Both the position numbers and the translations under genes were made by a program. This document shows, one piece after another, positions 31,627-41,592 of a DNA stretch of 64,000 nucleotides. Position 1 is the stretch's first letter; each line of letters begins with the position of its first letter. The notes below the pieces were generated by a model. It was given only the letters and a program-made list of their open reading frames with translations, had not been told where the DNA came from and searched no databases. Source of the DNA: Bursaphelenchus xylophilus (lineage: Eukaryota > Nematoda > Chromadorea > Rhabditida > Aphelenchoididae); the NCBI GenBank assembly GCA_904066235.2, contig CAJFCV020000001.1, forward strand, positions 3,100,001 through 3,164,000, in the 5' to 3' direction.

Positions 31627-34600
31627 ATGACCGATCCACAGGAACCCGAAGAGGTTTCCTCGCCTAAAACCCAAGAATCAATCACATTAGTCCCTTCCCA
31701 AATCTTGGCTTCCCCGCTCTTTTCTAAAGACACTTGGCACACTCATATTGAATATCTGAGCCAATATGGCGATGAGCTAGTCAATGATACTCAAGATCGC
31801 GAAACCTTTAAAAGTGTTGGAAAGAACAAAACCATAGAAGAGATTATAGTTCTTTGCCATAATATCCACATGCTCTATGAGAGTGATTTGTTACACATCC
31901 TCCAAGACCTCGAGCGCCCACTAGACCAACTCAATGATTACAGTATCGCCCCTACCGTTACCCTTGACCGTTTGAGATCGACCTTGACTGAGTTACGTAG
32001 CTTAGAGAATAAGTCCAGAGATTTAGTTTTGAATTTGACTAACTTTTGTCATGCGGAAAACGTGGCTGGCAGTTTGGTAACCGGCTTTCTCGCATCAATT
32101 GAACGCAATGTGCTCTCGGCTATAATAAAATATTGGATGAAAAGTTGTCGAGAGATCATTGGCAATCTTGAAGAGACTATTGCTTCTACGTCCTTGACCA
32201 TTCCAAATCCTATCCCCCGAGGTCCCACTTCCTTGAATCCTACGCAAATCTGTCCTCCCCCCATTAATCCCCCGATACCCTCTCCACCTGTAGTTCCTCA
32301 ACTTCCTCAAGTCAATACCTCCTCGACCAAACCCTTAGCCTTCGAACTTTCAAAAGCGAAAATTCCTCGATTCAGTGGTAGAAAGGAAGAATTTCCCATG
32401 TTTTTTGCCCTCTTGAATGAAGTCATCAATTATAATAGGGAATACCCAGAAACAGCGCTTATCGCTTTCGTTGTTTCGAACCTCAGTGGTGAGCCATTGA
32501 ATAGTATCCAGTCAGTTCCCGTCCGACAAGGTAGTCTAGCTATCATCTTGAAATCACTCGAAGATCGTTACGGTGATTCAGATGAGCAAATTCATAGATT
32601 GATGAAAATTTTGAAAGATAAAAGACTGTCCGTCCCCCGAGATCATAAAGAACTTACGGCTTGGTACTACCAACTCCGTGATCTCAGTGCATGCATCCTG
32701 AAATCTGCATCCGAGGCCCAAGAAAGCTTGTTCCTGTCTTGTCTCTTTGATTCCCTCCCGTACAAAATCCATGAAGCTATCGTTGCGACCTTTGATCGAT
32801 CCTCCTTGTCCCCAACAGTGGAGAACGTGATTAATGAGTTAGGAGTAATTGTTAGAACCCGCGACAAATTACAGTTCCGAGCTGAAGACGCATCCGATCG
32901 TCGAGAAGCCCGCAATTTCTTCAAGTCTTCGAACTTTGATTCCCGTCCCTTCCCCCTTTCACAGAATGCCCAGTCCCGGGATTCGTGTGTATTTTGTTCC
33001 CGAAACCATCGTTCTGAGGACTGTCGTACTGTGTCCGAAGTTTCCCAGCGGCAGCGAGTTATTAGGCAGAAAGGGTTGTGTCTTCGTTGCCTTAGGTCTA
33101 ATCACTCGGAAGCGGCATGCCGATCCCCCAGATGTTCGTGTTGTCAAAAGAATCATCATGTATCGGTGTGTTATCAGAAATTCCCCTCACAGAATCAGTC
33201 TGTGTCTACTGCCAATAATTCCACTAGTAATCGTTTCTCCCCAAACTCCTCCTCCTTCCCTGATCGATCCAACCAGAGATCCTCTTTCCCTAATAATAGT
33301 ACTAATAGTGCTCGGAATCCGGCGCAGACTCATTTTCCTCCAATACCGGTACCACCCACTCAGAATTCCCCAACTCCCGCTATACAGATTAGAGGCGTTA
33401 TCCTTGACCAGTACGAGAATTTGATGTCTCCTAAGATCTTTCTCGACCATCATCTTGATCCAATTAGAGCCTTTATCGATACTGGTTCCGATGCCACCTT
33501 CGTAGAATACTCTCTTTGTGCCAGAATTCGTCTTCCCCTTGGTCCTGTCATTCCCCGAACCGTAGTTCCCGTAGGTGGAGTCAAAACTGTGATTGAAACT
33601 CGTGAGGTAACCGTACCCCTAAAATCCAAGAATGGGCCAATTGTAAGCTTCAGAGCTCTTGCGGTTCCCGACCTCCACCAGTTCTTTACTGGTACTCCTT
33701 CCCCTCCCGATAAGTCCCCTATCCTCTTCGTTTTCGGTCAGGACTCTTTCTCTGAACTTGAAATTGAAAAAACAGACCAAATTTCCCCCGAAGGCTTTCG
33801 AATCATGTCCTCCCGTTTTGGCGAATTTGCAGTATCGCAGAATTTTCTAAAGACTCCAGAAATTTCCCCCTTATTCCTTCATTCGAATTCCCAGCCAAGA
33901 ACCTTGTTCAATCCCGCCAATCCGGATACTCGTTCTTTTCCTCAATCTCGGTCTGACAATCCCACTTTCCCCAATCCAAACCTGACTCCTGCTTATTGTG
34001 CCTTCTGTTCCGATCCTCATGATTCTGCTACCTGTCAGATCGTCCAAGATTTCGATTCTCGTCAGCGGATTGTTCGTGAGAATAGGCTCTGCCCTCTTTG
34101 TCTCCAACGTGGTCATATCGTTGCTATGTGCTCTCATTCTTGTTCGAATTGTAACGGTCGACATCATGTTTCTCTCTGTGGTAAATTGTTTCCCCCGAGC
34201 GAGTCCGGAACTCCTGTGAGCCCTACTCCAAAACCCGTGATCCCTATTCCAAATCCAGCACTTTCCCTTCTTCCAAAGTCAAACCCAGTTCAATCCTCTA
34301 TCCCCGAGGTTCCAATGAGAAGCTTTCGTTTGAATGGACCCAAAGAAATTCCGCAATTGCCTTCCGCTATCATTTCACACCCAATCGTCTCGTCTTCTAT
34401 TGCATTGCACCCTATCGTATCGCAACCTATCGTATCAGGTTCGGAAAACTCAGTGATTTCTTTGGTTAAATCTTCCTCTACTCCCCAAGACTCTCCTCTG
34501 AATTTTGGAAATCCATCTGATCTCGTTATGGTTCCCCATGTTTGTCATCGTAAATGGCATCGTAAGAAAATTGTGGATCGAGGGCAGGTATTGCCGCTGG

Positions 34601-34926
34601 TCAATATTGGTTTCACAAATCTTCCTCAACCCCATTCCCCCTATGACATTTCATCCGAAACTCTCTCCTCTTCCCCATTTCGCTCTGGATGTAACTTTCT
34701 GTTGAATCAACTACCGATGGAACAACGCACCCAATGCAAATTCAAATTGATAGACCTGGAACTTTCACATGGACAGCCATTCGAAGATGAACACCCGGAC
34801 GCACTCATGCCCTGCACTTGCCCTGATGTACCCAATCCAAACCCTCCAGCCACAGAAGAACCCAAAGGATGTCAACCCATGGTCAAGGAAAGAAGAGGAA
34901 AGTGGGCATGTTGGCGACTTCACTGA
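31627..34926 (+). CDS. Gag-protease polyprotein of the Pao-type element
   Basis: 1099 aa in one uninterrupted frame. The N-terminal half has the Pao Gag domain (DUF1759 type: IPRFSGRKEEFPMFFALLNE, LSGEPLNSI, LKSLEDRYGD). A zinc-knuckle block with CxxCxxxHxxxxC spacing lies at about 454-516. The retroviral-type aspartic protease (DUF1758 type) has the active-site motif DTGSD at 618. A second zinc-knuckle block, similar to the first, lies at about 791-853. The last 240 residues are Pro-rich and unlike any part of pol that I recognise. The stop codon lies 16-18 nt inside the 3' LTR. Intact frame plus identical LTRs suggest recent activity. Confidence 0.88.
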   Translation: MTDPQEPEEVSSPKTQESITLVPSQILASPLFSKDTWHTHIEYLSQYGDELVNDTQDRETFKSVGKNKTIEEIIVLCHNIHMLYESDLLHILQDLERPLDQLNDYSIAPTVTLDRLRSTLTELRSLENKSRDLVLNLTNFCHAENVAGSLVTGFLASIERNVLSAIIKYWMKSCREIIGNLEETIASTSLTIPNPIPRGPTSLNPTQICPPPINPPIPSPPVVPQLPQVNTSSTKPLAFELSKAKIPRFSGRKEEFPMFFALLNEVINYNREYPETALIAFVVSNLSGEPLNSIQSVPVRQGSLAIILKSLEDRYGDSDEQIHRLMKILKDKRLSVPRDHKELTAWYYQLRDLSACILKSASEAQESLFLSCLFDSLPYKIHEAIVATFDRSSLSPTVENVINELGVIVRTRDKLQFRAEDASDRREARNFFKSSNFDSRPFPLSQNAQSRDSCVFCSRNHRSEDCRTVSEVSQRQRVIRQKGLCLRCLRSNHSEAACRSPRCSCCQKNHHVSVCYQKFPSQNQSVSTANNSTSNRFSPNSSSFPDRSNQRSSFPNNSTNSARNPAQTHFPPIPVPPTQNSPTPAIQIRGVILDQYENLMSPKIFLDHHLDPIRAFIDTGSDATFVEYSLCARIRLPLGPVIPRTVVPVGGVKTVIETREVTVPLKSKNGPIVSFRALAVPDLHQFFTGTPSPPDKSPILFVFGQDSFSELEIEKTDQISPEGFRIMSSRFGEFAVSQNFLKTPEISPLFLHSNSQPRTLFNPANPDTRSFPQSRSDNPTFPNPNLTPAYCAFCSDPHDSATCQIVQDFDSRQRIVRENRLCPLCLQRGHIVAMCSHSCSNCNGRHHVSLCGKLFPPSESGTPVSPTPKPVIPIPNPALSLLPKSNPVQSSIPEVPMRSFRLNGPKEIPQLPSAIISHPIVSSSIALHPIVSQPIVSGSENSVISLVKSSSTPQDSPLNFGNPSDLVMVPHVCHRKWHRKKIVDRGQVLPLVNIGFTNLPQPHSPYDISSETLSSSPFRSGCNFLLNQLPMEQRTQCKFKLIDLELSHGQPFEDEHPDALMPCTCPDVPNPNPPATEEPKGCQPMVKERRGKWACWRLH
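34885..34907 (+). promoter_or_regulatory. Polypurine tract
   Basis: AAGGAAAGAAGAGGAAAGTG followed by GGC just before the 3' LTR; position and composition are those of a plus-strand primer. It overlaps the end of the gag-protease frame. Confidence 0.75.
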
Positions 34927-35159
34927 AACCGCCAATCATTTTCCACGAATTTGCATAGAATCAAAGGACAAAGTCTTCATAAGATCAATTTCCCTATTCT
35001 AAACAGTTGGTTTTCCCGCTCCCATTGAGCGGCCGTATCATTTTTCTTTTCCCCGTCTGTGTGCGAATAAAACCTCTCTTCCGTTGACCGGTCTACTATC
35101 AAATCCTTGCCGTTCTCCTCTCGACTGCCAAATCTTCCCGCCATTGTCCTTTCGTTATA
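34909..35159 (+). repeat. 3' LTR
   Basis: 251 bp, identical by eye to 30936-31186. Followed by CCAC, the target-site duplication. Confidence 0.9.
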
Positions 35160-35382
35160 CCACACGAAACTGCCAAAGTTATGGCCAAAAAGCGTTTTTC
35201 TCTCTGACCGCTCTCCACGTTTAGCGTGCTCTTTCGGCGGTAGAAATCGTTCGATATCTCGGCGGCGCCCTCAAAGCGCGATCTAAAACTTTCAGGAATT
35301 GATATTTAGTCCATACCCGATGTGTGTGCAGAATTTAAAGAAAATCTTAGCGTCGCACTTGGAGTACTTCCGCTGTTAGTAT

Positions 35383-35646
35383 AACGGCATTTCAAAAGTG
35401 CGTCGACTTTTTTCCGCCTTTTGGCGCGCCGCACAGTGCATTCTGCCTCAGTGTGCGGACCATTTTGGAATGTTTCGCAATGTGCAAACGTCTGTCGTCC
35501 GCGCAAAATTCGCGGCGACGTAGTTGGGAAAAGCTTACGCGCCGCGATATTTCGATTTCATAGTGCAAAAGGTCAAACGCACTGTGAAAAATGGTCACTG
35601 TGCGGCCTGCGACAAAAAGTTTACGCACTTTTGAAATGGCGTAGTA
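35383..35646. mobile_element. MITE family C-like, GGCATTTCAAAAGTGCG ends
   Basis: Starts GGCATTTCAAAAGTGCGTCG and ends CGCACTTTTGAAATGGC. Interior CACAGTGCATTCTG, GCAATGTGCAAACG and AGTGCAAAAGGTC. A GTAC-flanked subfamily variant. Confidence 0.7.
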
Positions 35647-35906
35647 CTAGTCGTTCCAGAAAGTGCCTGGACCTTTCGTCGCAAATTTTATATGTCATAA
35701 CTAATTTTTCGTGGGGGTTTTCGGCGAATTGTCGGTTGTGACACTTCGTCTGGACGAATTTGCCTTGCAACCCGATCAATTTCTCCTTGCAGACTTGGTG
35801 GAGATATCTTCCTGGATTCTCTCTCCTTGGTATCTTTACAAACAAAAAAATAATTGACTGTTCAAATAATTTATGTTGAAACTACTACTATAAACTCTCC
35901 GTTGAC

Positions 35907-36386
35907 TCAGTATTTTTCAAATTCTGACTGATTCTCATTGCAATAATCCAAGCTAATAGTGCACAGTAAAAGTTTAATATTGAAGAGGGCGATCAGACAC
36001 TCCCGTTTCTCTCCCCACGTTCGTGCTTCTTGACACTGCCTTTCCAACACCTGAAAATGTAGCAAACTTAAAAGACCTATTTTCGACAATTTCATCATTC
36101 GTATAGGACGTTTGGTTATCAAACCAACCGCGTTAGCACCATCCAACCAATTTTTTACAACTTTCTAAATATATAGTATAGTGCTAGTATTAGTATCGTA
36201 ATTAATCAAATATGACCATACCGTTTCATGTTGCTTTAATTTCGGGTCATCCGTATTGCATTTCTTCGCGTGCGCCAGATTCGCGCGTTGATAGACCTTG
36301 GCTTTACAGATCTCGTACGAATTCCCAACCTGCGAATGCACCAGGGAATTTAGCAGAAGTATTGACAAAATTACAGCGGTTCTCAT
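35907..36386 (-). CDS. Small secreted Cys-rich protein A
   Basis: Two exons on minus, 36222-36386 and 35907-36050 (intron phase 0); 102 aa. Signal peptide MRTAVILSILLLNSLVHSQ; mature part has six cysteines, ending CTISLDYCNENQSEF. The C-x6-C pair followed by an acidic NxN stretch is shared with the other genes of the array, but the spacing of the third and fourth cysteines differs, so it is a divergent member, closest to gene H. No known family could be named. Donor GTATGG is weak. Confidence 0.65.
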
Positions 36387-37312
36387 CGCAATGTGTGAAA
36401 TTGACGTCTTTTGTCTTTGAATAATTTGAACGCTGTTATGTTAATTTGATATGTTTTTGGCGGACACCCCCGAAATTTATTTGAATTTTTTTATTGGCGT
36501 GTGAAAAGATGAGCCGAAAAAATGGCACTACGACTTTCCGGATCAGCGACAGTTCGGGTCAACAATACTAGTATATCTTGTCGGTTTTTCCTTGTATGCA
36601 TAGGGGAGGCTATAAGAAAATAAGAGGCTTAGTAAGCAGAAATAATAAGGACGTATCACCTATTTTGAGGTATTTTACATGTACTCACATCAATAATATC
36701 TAAACAAAACTTACGGATCTTCGTTTTTTGCCGCAAATTTTTGGTCTTTTATATGGTACAGTGACTCAGGGTGAAATAAACTAACGCTAGTAAAATGTAA
36801 AATTAAAAGAAGTTCACATATTGCAAGTCTTTGCCAAGCCTCAGCCGAGCCTCCGCCGACCATCCGACGGCTTTGCCAGGCCTCGTAGGCACTTCCTACT
36901 ACAGTGAGGGACCTGGTCCAGTGGTAAAAAACGTGCCATTTTGCATCCAGGAAGTATCAAAAAATATGGCAAATACCTCCTTTTCCAAGAGAAAAAAATC
37001 AGATTTTAAAAGCGCGCCCGCTCTTTTTGTGAGGGACCCTTCAAAAAAGGTTTTTTCACATGGAGAGAGAAGCATTTTGCCACATTTTTATACTTCCCGG
37101 ATGCAAAATTGCACGTTTTTTTGCCACTGGATCAGGCCCCCACTGTACCTTTTTTTGGGTATCCATCCCCGTATCTATTGTTTTTGTGTCGACCCGAACT
37201 GTGTTGGCCCGAAAAGTCGGGACGCGGCCGAAATCACTCCGACGACTCTGCAAACGCGACTAGTACAAGAAATTCCATCATCAACGGTTTTAATTTATTC
37301 ATTCGCATTTAT
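36387..37312. other. Intergenic with repeat family H and a MITE
   Basis: 36636-36900 is similar to 59505-59760 (TTTATCACCTATTTTGAGG, CGCCAAGCCTCCGCCGAGC-like ends), called family H. 36902-37145 is a family E MITE (separate entry). Confidence 0.55.
36902..37145. mobile_element. MITE family E
   Basis: CAGTGAGGGACCTGGTCCAG to GGATCAGGCCCCCACTG, flanked by TA on each side. Interior TCAAAAAATATGGCAAATAC and GCGCGCCCGCTCTTTTTGTG. Confidence 0.85.
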
Positions 37313-38013
37313 TCATTGCCTACTTTGTTTCGGGGATAGGCGATCAAGTGTGGCTTTGTTACTTTCGCAATATTCGTCGGTGAGTTCGCATCTTGTTACC
37401 CTGCATCCCATTACTCCCATCATAATGTTTCGCTCTTGTTCATCGTTTTCATACGGCGGTTTGAAGTTCTCGAGGTCCTAAAAATACTTATTTTTACACC
37501 GCACAAGGTCATCGGAAATTTTAACAGAAAATAAGACCAATATCTGCGCCGAGATACAGTGCGTCCCAGGTTTTTTTTCCACCCCATTTTTCGATCATAT
37601 CTCGGGGGGTTTCTTTCCAAATGTCATGAAATTCTACACAAGTGTTAATCAGCCTCCAGGAATAAGCTATGTAAAGCTTCATCCCATTTGGCTTCAGTAC
37701 TCGAACGTTATGGGTATTTTTTCAAAATTTAGCGTGTCCCAGGTTTCTGGTTCCACTTGCAAATTTGCGAGCTTTTGAATCAACCTGCCCTTAACACCGT
37801 CTCTCGTGTAGCAACGTATAAGTGTTCTGAAGAGTCCGCACTTACGTTACAGGCCGCTTCTTCGCCCTGTTTGAAGCTTCTAGGACACTTTCCTTCCGCC
37901 TTCCACATATTTTGCGCCCCAACGAAATTCTTACACAACCTGTACAGAACCGAGTCGGCCGCCAATGCGGTGGAAACGGCGAGGAGAAGGAAGCAAACGC
38001 AAACCGACTTCAT
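37313..38013 (-). CDS. Small secreted six-Cys protein B
   Basis: Two exons on minus, 37846-38013 and 37313-37477 (phase 0); 110 aa. Signal peptide MKSVCVCFLLLAVSTALA; first exon of 56 codons, exactly as in C, D, E and F. Six cysteines in the mature part: LYRLCKNF, GKCP, ACN at the exon end, then GCRVTRCELTDEYCESNKAT (C-x3-C-x6-C). The C-terminus DRLSP is shared with C and F. It is the only intact gene with the MKSV-type signal; three relics of this type lie next to C, E and F. The intron holds unrelated repeat sequence (GCGTGTCCCAGGTTTC, CGTCCCAGG). Confidence 0.75.
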
Positions 38014-38180
38014 GCTACAAACGATTGGGGACTGTTGCCTCTTCTTGTTTGGTTCAATATTTATGCTATTTTGGGCGTCACCTTGAGACACTTTGCATAC
38101 AAACCGACGAATTAAATTTCGAAAAAATGTGATGTCTTGTGCTGTGAAATCACATCACTTTTTTGAAAATCAGTGTTTAT

Positions 38181-38322
38181 CAGTGCGTCGGGAAAATAAT
38201 GAGCAAAATGTCGCTGCGTCGGTGATGTCGCTGAAGTGAAAAGCCAATTTGATTTTTGGGGACAAAATTTTTTTCGTTTGTTTTCGATGCGACAGAGTGC
38301 TCATTATTTTCCCGACAGACAG
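38181..38322. mobile_element. MITE family 1
   Basis: CAGTGCGTCGGGAAAATAAT to CATTATTTTCCCGACAGAC. Confidence 0.85.
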
Positions 38323-38685
38323 AAATAAGAAAATTTTTTTTTTATTCGCAGAAAATGCTTTGACTCGCCGCAGTCGCACGCCAAATATATAATCGTCATA
38401 TCCCCGGCTAACAGTCGCGAAGCAATGATGGGCGAACTTCATTATTTTCCCGAAGTAGTGATTACATCCAGAATTTGAGGCGGAACGAGCGAGCTTAGAC
38501 GATTTTCCCACGAGGAAGGATCTGTATTTATTCAAATTTAATTGTACTTTCCTACGTGGGGCTTCCCTATAAAAGGCCTCATTTCCACTGAATAAATCAC
38601 TTGACTCTTGAGCTCTCGTCTTGTCTCGTTGCTGGGCTGTCGGGCCTTTCGACACAGAACTTGTGGAAAAAATTTTTATGCATCA

Positions 38686-38770
38686 ACACAGTCGAAGAAG
38701 CAAACGTAAACCGACTTTATGACACAAACGATTGGAGGGCTGAATGCCCTAAGGCGCCAAATTCAAGCGA
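38686..38770 (-). pseudogene. Relic of a B-type secreted-protein gene (1)
   Basis: Minus strand keeps the first codons of a B-like signal peptide (IKSVYVCFF instead of MKSVCVCFL; the ATG is ATA) and B-like upstream sequence (AATCGTTTG). The rest of the gene is gone. Confidence 0.6.
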
Positions 38771-38928
38771 GCAGCTTTATTTCGATGCAATGGCAAGCTT
38801 CCTAACATCATTACCGATGAATGAAATCCTATTTCCAGCAGACTTTACTAGTTTTTTTCAAGTTACTAAAGGTCCTTACAACATCGATTTATCCTTTTAA
38901 GGGTATTGCAACACATTTATTTTGAATA

Positions 38929-39287
38929 TCACCGTTTCTGTGGCGACAACCTATCAAACGTGGCCTTGTTTCTTTCACAGTATTCCTCAGTTAGTTGACA
39001 CTTTGCATACCCGCAAGAAAGGAGTCCTCGAACAATCGCAAATTCGCCAGGAAAATGGTCTTTTTGCTTCTTCTCGAGTTCCTGGAAGTCTCAACATTTC
39101 AGACTTTGATGGCACTTACATCACATAGCCGTTTGAATTCCTCATTAAAACATGCACCACATATGCCCTCCTTTTTCTCTCGGTCCTGCAAAGCAATGTC
39201 ATTTTTGCACATGGCGTACAACATTGACTCCGCGGAAGCTGCGGTAGCGAGAGCGAGGACAATCAGGATCGCACAGACTGCCTTCAT
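38929..39287 (-). CDS. Small secreted six-Cys protein C
   Basis: Two exons on minus, 39120-39287 and 38929-39081, split by a 38-nt phase-0 intron; 106 aa. Signal peptide MKAVCAILIVLALATAASA, then MLYAMCKNDIALQ, GICGAC (one extra cysteine), RLCD at the exon end, and CGYAKCQLTEEYCERNKATF in exon 2, finishing DRLSPQKR. Closely related to F at the C-terminus. The 105-bp block before the ATG is shared with D, E and F. Confidence 0.8.
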
Positions 39288-39392
39288 GGTTGGAATGTGG
39301 TCGTTTGCAACGGATGGTTTGCTTTAACATCGTCACATTTCAGTGGGCGTGGCAGTGGAATAGTGGGAAAGTACATGCATATGTATAAAGCC
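39288..39392 (-). promoter_or_regulatory. Conserved promoter/5' block of gene C
   Basis: On minus: GGCTTTATACATATGCATG (TATA region), then CCACTGCCACGCCCACTGAAA and a run to the ATG. Same block before D, E and F. No TTTCAG near the ATG, so expression probably uses this promoter directly. Confidence 0.6.
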
Positions 39393-39959
39393 TTGGAATG
39401 CGAATGGTCGATTGAGGAGTGTATCGCCTCCATTTGGCGGCCCACACTTGTGGGCAACTACCTTGCGGGCAGCTGGGGAATCGCGGAAATTCTGCAAGCA
39501 TGTTTGGAAATCAGCCAACATTTGCTTGCAACAGGAAACCCAAACGATAGATACGGCTGTTAGGTGTTGCGAATTACGTTTCCAGGTGCATAAGTGGCTT
39601 GAATGGTTGCCATAAGGTTAACCAGGCGTTTTTACCATTTTTCGAAAACAAACTCCCATAACTTTGAAAGCAGGGAATGAATTCAACAGATTCGTGTACC
39701 TATCAATACCAGAGAGTTGTCAATCTAAAATTTTTATTATGCTACGTAGATTACGGCAGGAAAAGCGTAATTATAAAAGAAAAATGCCGGCTGCCCGCAA
39801 GTGTCGCGACGCCCTCAATTTCTTGCTTTAATATTCATACAATTATGAAAATCCTGCCTTCAGCAGATCTTATAGTTTATCCCTTTTTTCAAGCTACTTA
39901 ATGTTCGTATAAAGTCAGTTTATTCCCTTCAAACTATTGCAACACATTTTTCGTGAGTG
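39393..39959. other. Spacer with a decayed 3' copy of the array unit
   Basis: 39800-39950 is similar to sequence downstream of the other units (CAGCAGATCTTATAG, AACTATTGCAACACATTT). No intact gene. Confidence 0.5.
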
Positions 39960-40508
39960 TTACTGACCGTCTCCGGGTGCGAACTTCTCATACGTGGCCT
40001 TGTTGCTTTCACAATATTCCTCCTTTAATTCACACTTTAGATACCTGCATGACAGAAGTCCTGAAAGCAACGCAACATAGGCGACAGGCTGGGAAGGTGG
40101 CGTTTTTGCCATTTCCTCAAACATCTGAAAATTTCAGTATTTAGCGCTTTTACATATTAGACCGTCCAGAAAGTCGCCGGAAAGGTTTTTACGGATTGCG
40201 CTGTGGAAAAAAAGATCAGCTGCAGCATAAAGAATTCATTTTCACGGTGCAAAAAGCAACAAATCGCACAGTGCAAAGTGACCTTTTTTCTCACAACGCA
40301 CACTACAAGTTTTAACATTTGCGGCTTTGATGGCACTTACAATACATCTCTTCTTGTCTTCTTCGGTATACTTTTGACCACACGTCCCTTCTTCTTTTTC
40401 CAGGCTCTGAAACACAATATATGCTTTGCATACTTTGTACAACGGAGACTCCGCGGAAACTGCGGTAGCGAAAGCGAAGGCAATGAAGACCAAGCAGACC
40501 GCCTTCAT
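39960..40508 (-). CDS. Small secreted six-Cys protein D
   Basis: Two exons on minus, 40341-40508 and 39960-40124 (216-nt phase-0 intron with a family B MITE fragment); 110 aa. Signal peptide MKAVCLVFIAFAFATAVSA; PLYKVCKAY, GTCGQKY, KRCI, then SCRYLKCELKEEYCESNKAT. Six mature cysteines with the C-x3-C-x6-C ending of the family. An in-frame ATG exists far upstream, but the shared promoter block and the signal peptide fix the start at 40508. Confidence 0.8.
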
Positions 40509-40609
40509 GATTGAAATGTGAACGGTCTTTCGCAACAGATCGTTTGCTTTAATATCGTCAAATTTCAGTGGGCGTGGCAGTGGAACAGGGAGGACATGCA
40601 TATGTATAC
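40509..40609 (-). promoter_or_regulatory. Conserved promoter/5' block of gene D
   Basis: Same block as C, E and F; TATA region here is GTATACATATGCATG, with CACGCCCACTGAAATTTGAC downstream. Confidence 0.6.
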
Positions 40610-40994
40610 TCCGGGTCATAAGTTTTTGATCTCCCATATCTCGCGTGAAAAAACCTAAATTATCGTAAAACTTGGTAAGTAAACTAGCGATTACCTCCAG
40701 AACTTAAAACAACATTTTTTTTTGTGAACACTGTCAAAGCTGTAAGGAACAAGAAGCAAACGCAAGCCGACTTTATGACGCAGACGATTGGAGGGCTGAA
40801 TGCCCTAAAGCGCCAAATTCATGAAAACAGCTTTATTTCGATGCAATGGCATGTGTTCTAATATCATTGTCAATGGATTAAATCCTATTTTCAGCAGGTT
40901 TTATCAGTTTTTTTCAAGTTACTAAAGGTCACTATGTATGTATAAAATCATTTATTCTCTTAAGAGTATTGCAACACATTTATTTTGAATATCA
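40610..40994. other. Spacer with B-type relic
   Basis: Minus-strand relic of a B-type signal peptide at 40727-40790, then unit 3' sequence (AAATCCTATTTTCAGCAGG; GAGTATTGCAACACATTT). Confidence 0.55.
40727..40835 (-). pseudogene. Relic of a B-type secreted-protein gene (2)
   Basis: Minus strand reads IKSACVCFLFLTALTV where B has MKSVCVCFLLLAVSTA; start codon lost, no downstream exon. Upstream part matches 38686-38770 (GAGGGCTGAATGCCCTAA). Confidence 0.65.
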
Positions 40995-41487
40995 CTATTC
41001 GTGTGGCCACACCCTATCAAACATGGCCTTGTTGCTTTCACAATATTCCTCAGTTAATTCACACCTTAGATACTTGCATTGAAGGACTCCGGAAAGCAAC
41101 GCAAAATAGAGGTTAGCCTCCGAAGGTGGCGATTTTGCCATTTCCTCGATCCCCTAAAAATTTCAGTATTTAGCGCTTTTGCTAGACCGTCCGCAAAGTC
41201 ACCGGAAAGAGTTCTACCGTTTGCACTATGCAAAAAAACACAGTGCAAAGCGACCTTTTCTTTTCTCACAGTGCAAAATCACCCCAGCGTCTTTCCGGAC
41301 AGACTAATACTGTACTTACATCACAACGTTCCTTCTGACTTTCGTCCATCTTTTCGCCACATGACCCGGCCTTTTTCCCCAGGTTCTCCAAAAGCACAAG
41401 GTTTTTGCATGTTGTGTACAGAAAATACTCCGCGGAAACTACGGTAGCAAAAGCGAAGGCGATAAATACCAAGCAGACTGCCTTCAT
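40995..41487 (-). CDS. Small secreted six-Cys protein E
   Basis: Two exons on minus, 41320-41487 and 40995-41153 (166-nt phase-0 intron carrying a family B MITE); 108 aa. Signal peptide MKAVCLVFIAFAFATVVSA is nearly that of D. Cysteines: YTTCKNL, GSCGEK, ERCD, QCKYLRCELTEEYCESNKAM. C-terminus FDRVWPHE. Shares IEEMAKSPPS with D (EEMAKTPPS), so D and E are recent duplicates. Confidence 0.8.
41184..41312. mobile_element. MITE family B in intron of gene E
   Basis: TAGACCGTCCGCAAAGTCAC to CCAGCGTCTTTCCGGACAGAC; interior TTTGCACTATGC and CACAGTGCAAAGCG. A related fragment is in the intron of D at 40163-40310. Confidence 0.7.
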
Positions 41488-41592
41488 GATGGAAATGTGA
41501 ACGGTCTTTCGCAACAGATCGTTTGCTTTAATATCGTCAAATTTCAGTGGGCGTGGCAGTGGAACAGGGAGGACATGCATATGTATAAAGCC
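41488..41592 (-). promoter_or_regulatory. Conserved promoter/5' block of gene E
   Basis: GGCTTTATACATATGCATG then GCCACGCCCACTGAAA; identical layout to C, D and F. Confidence 0.6.

Larger units (their letters stand above)
30936..35159 (+). mobile_element. BEL/Pao-type LTR retrotransposon, gag-protease only
   Basis: A 4224-bp element with two identical 251-bp LTRs (30936-31186 and 34909-35159) starting TGTTGGCGAC and ending TTCGTTATA, bordered by the 4-bp duplication CCAC. It contains one long ORF (31627-34926). No reverse transcriptase, RNase H or integrase is encoded, so it must rely on another element for mobilisation. LTR start TGTTGG and the Gag family place it in BEL/Pao. Inserted in a family D repeat. 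Confidence 0.9.
30701..35370. repeat. Fold-back element family D, split by an LTR element
   Basis: Left part 30701-30935 begins GGGGAAGTACTCCAAGTGCG; right part 35160-35370 ends CGTCGCACTTGGAGTACTTC. Joining them across the LTR element restores the normal family D phrase TTTTCCACACGAAACTGCC, which shows that the LTR element jumped into an existing family D copy. Confidence 0.85.
38014..38928. other. Spacer with a MITE and a relic of a B-type gene
   Basis: Family 1 MITE at 38181-38322, a subfamily 2 half copy at 38380-38460, and a B-type relic at 38686-38770 (separate entries). Confidence 0.6.

Noticed and set aside
41266..41580. Upstream in-frame ATG (MHVLPVPLP) as start of genes D, E and F
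   Set aside because: This leader is the conserved promoter block; the signal peptide MKAVCLVF begins inside it.
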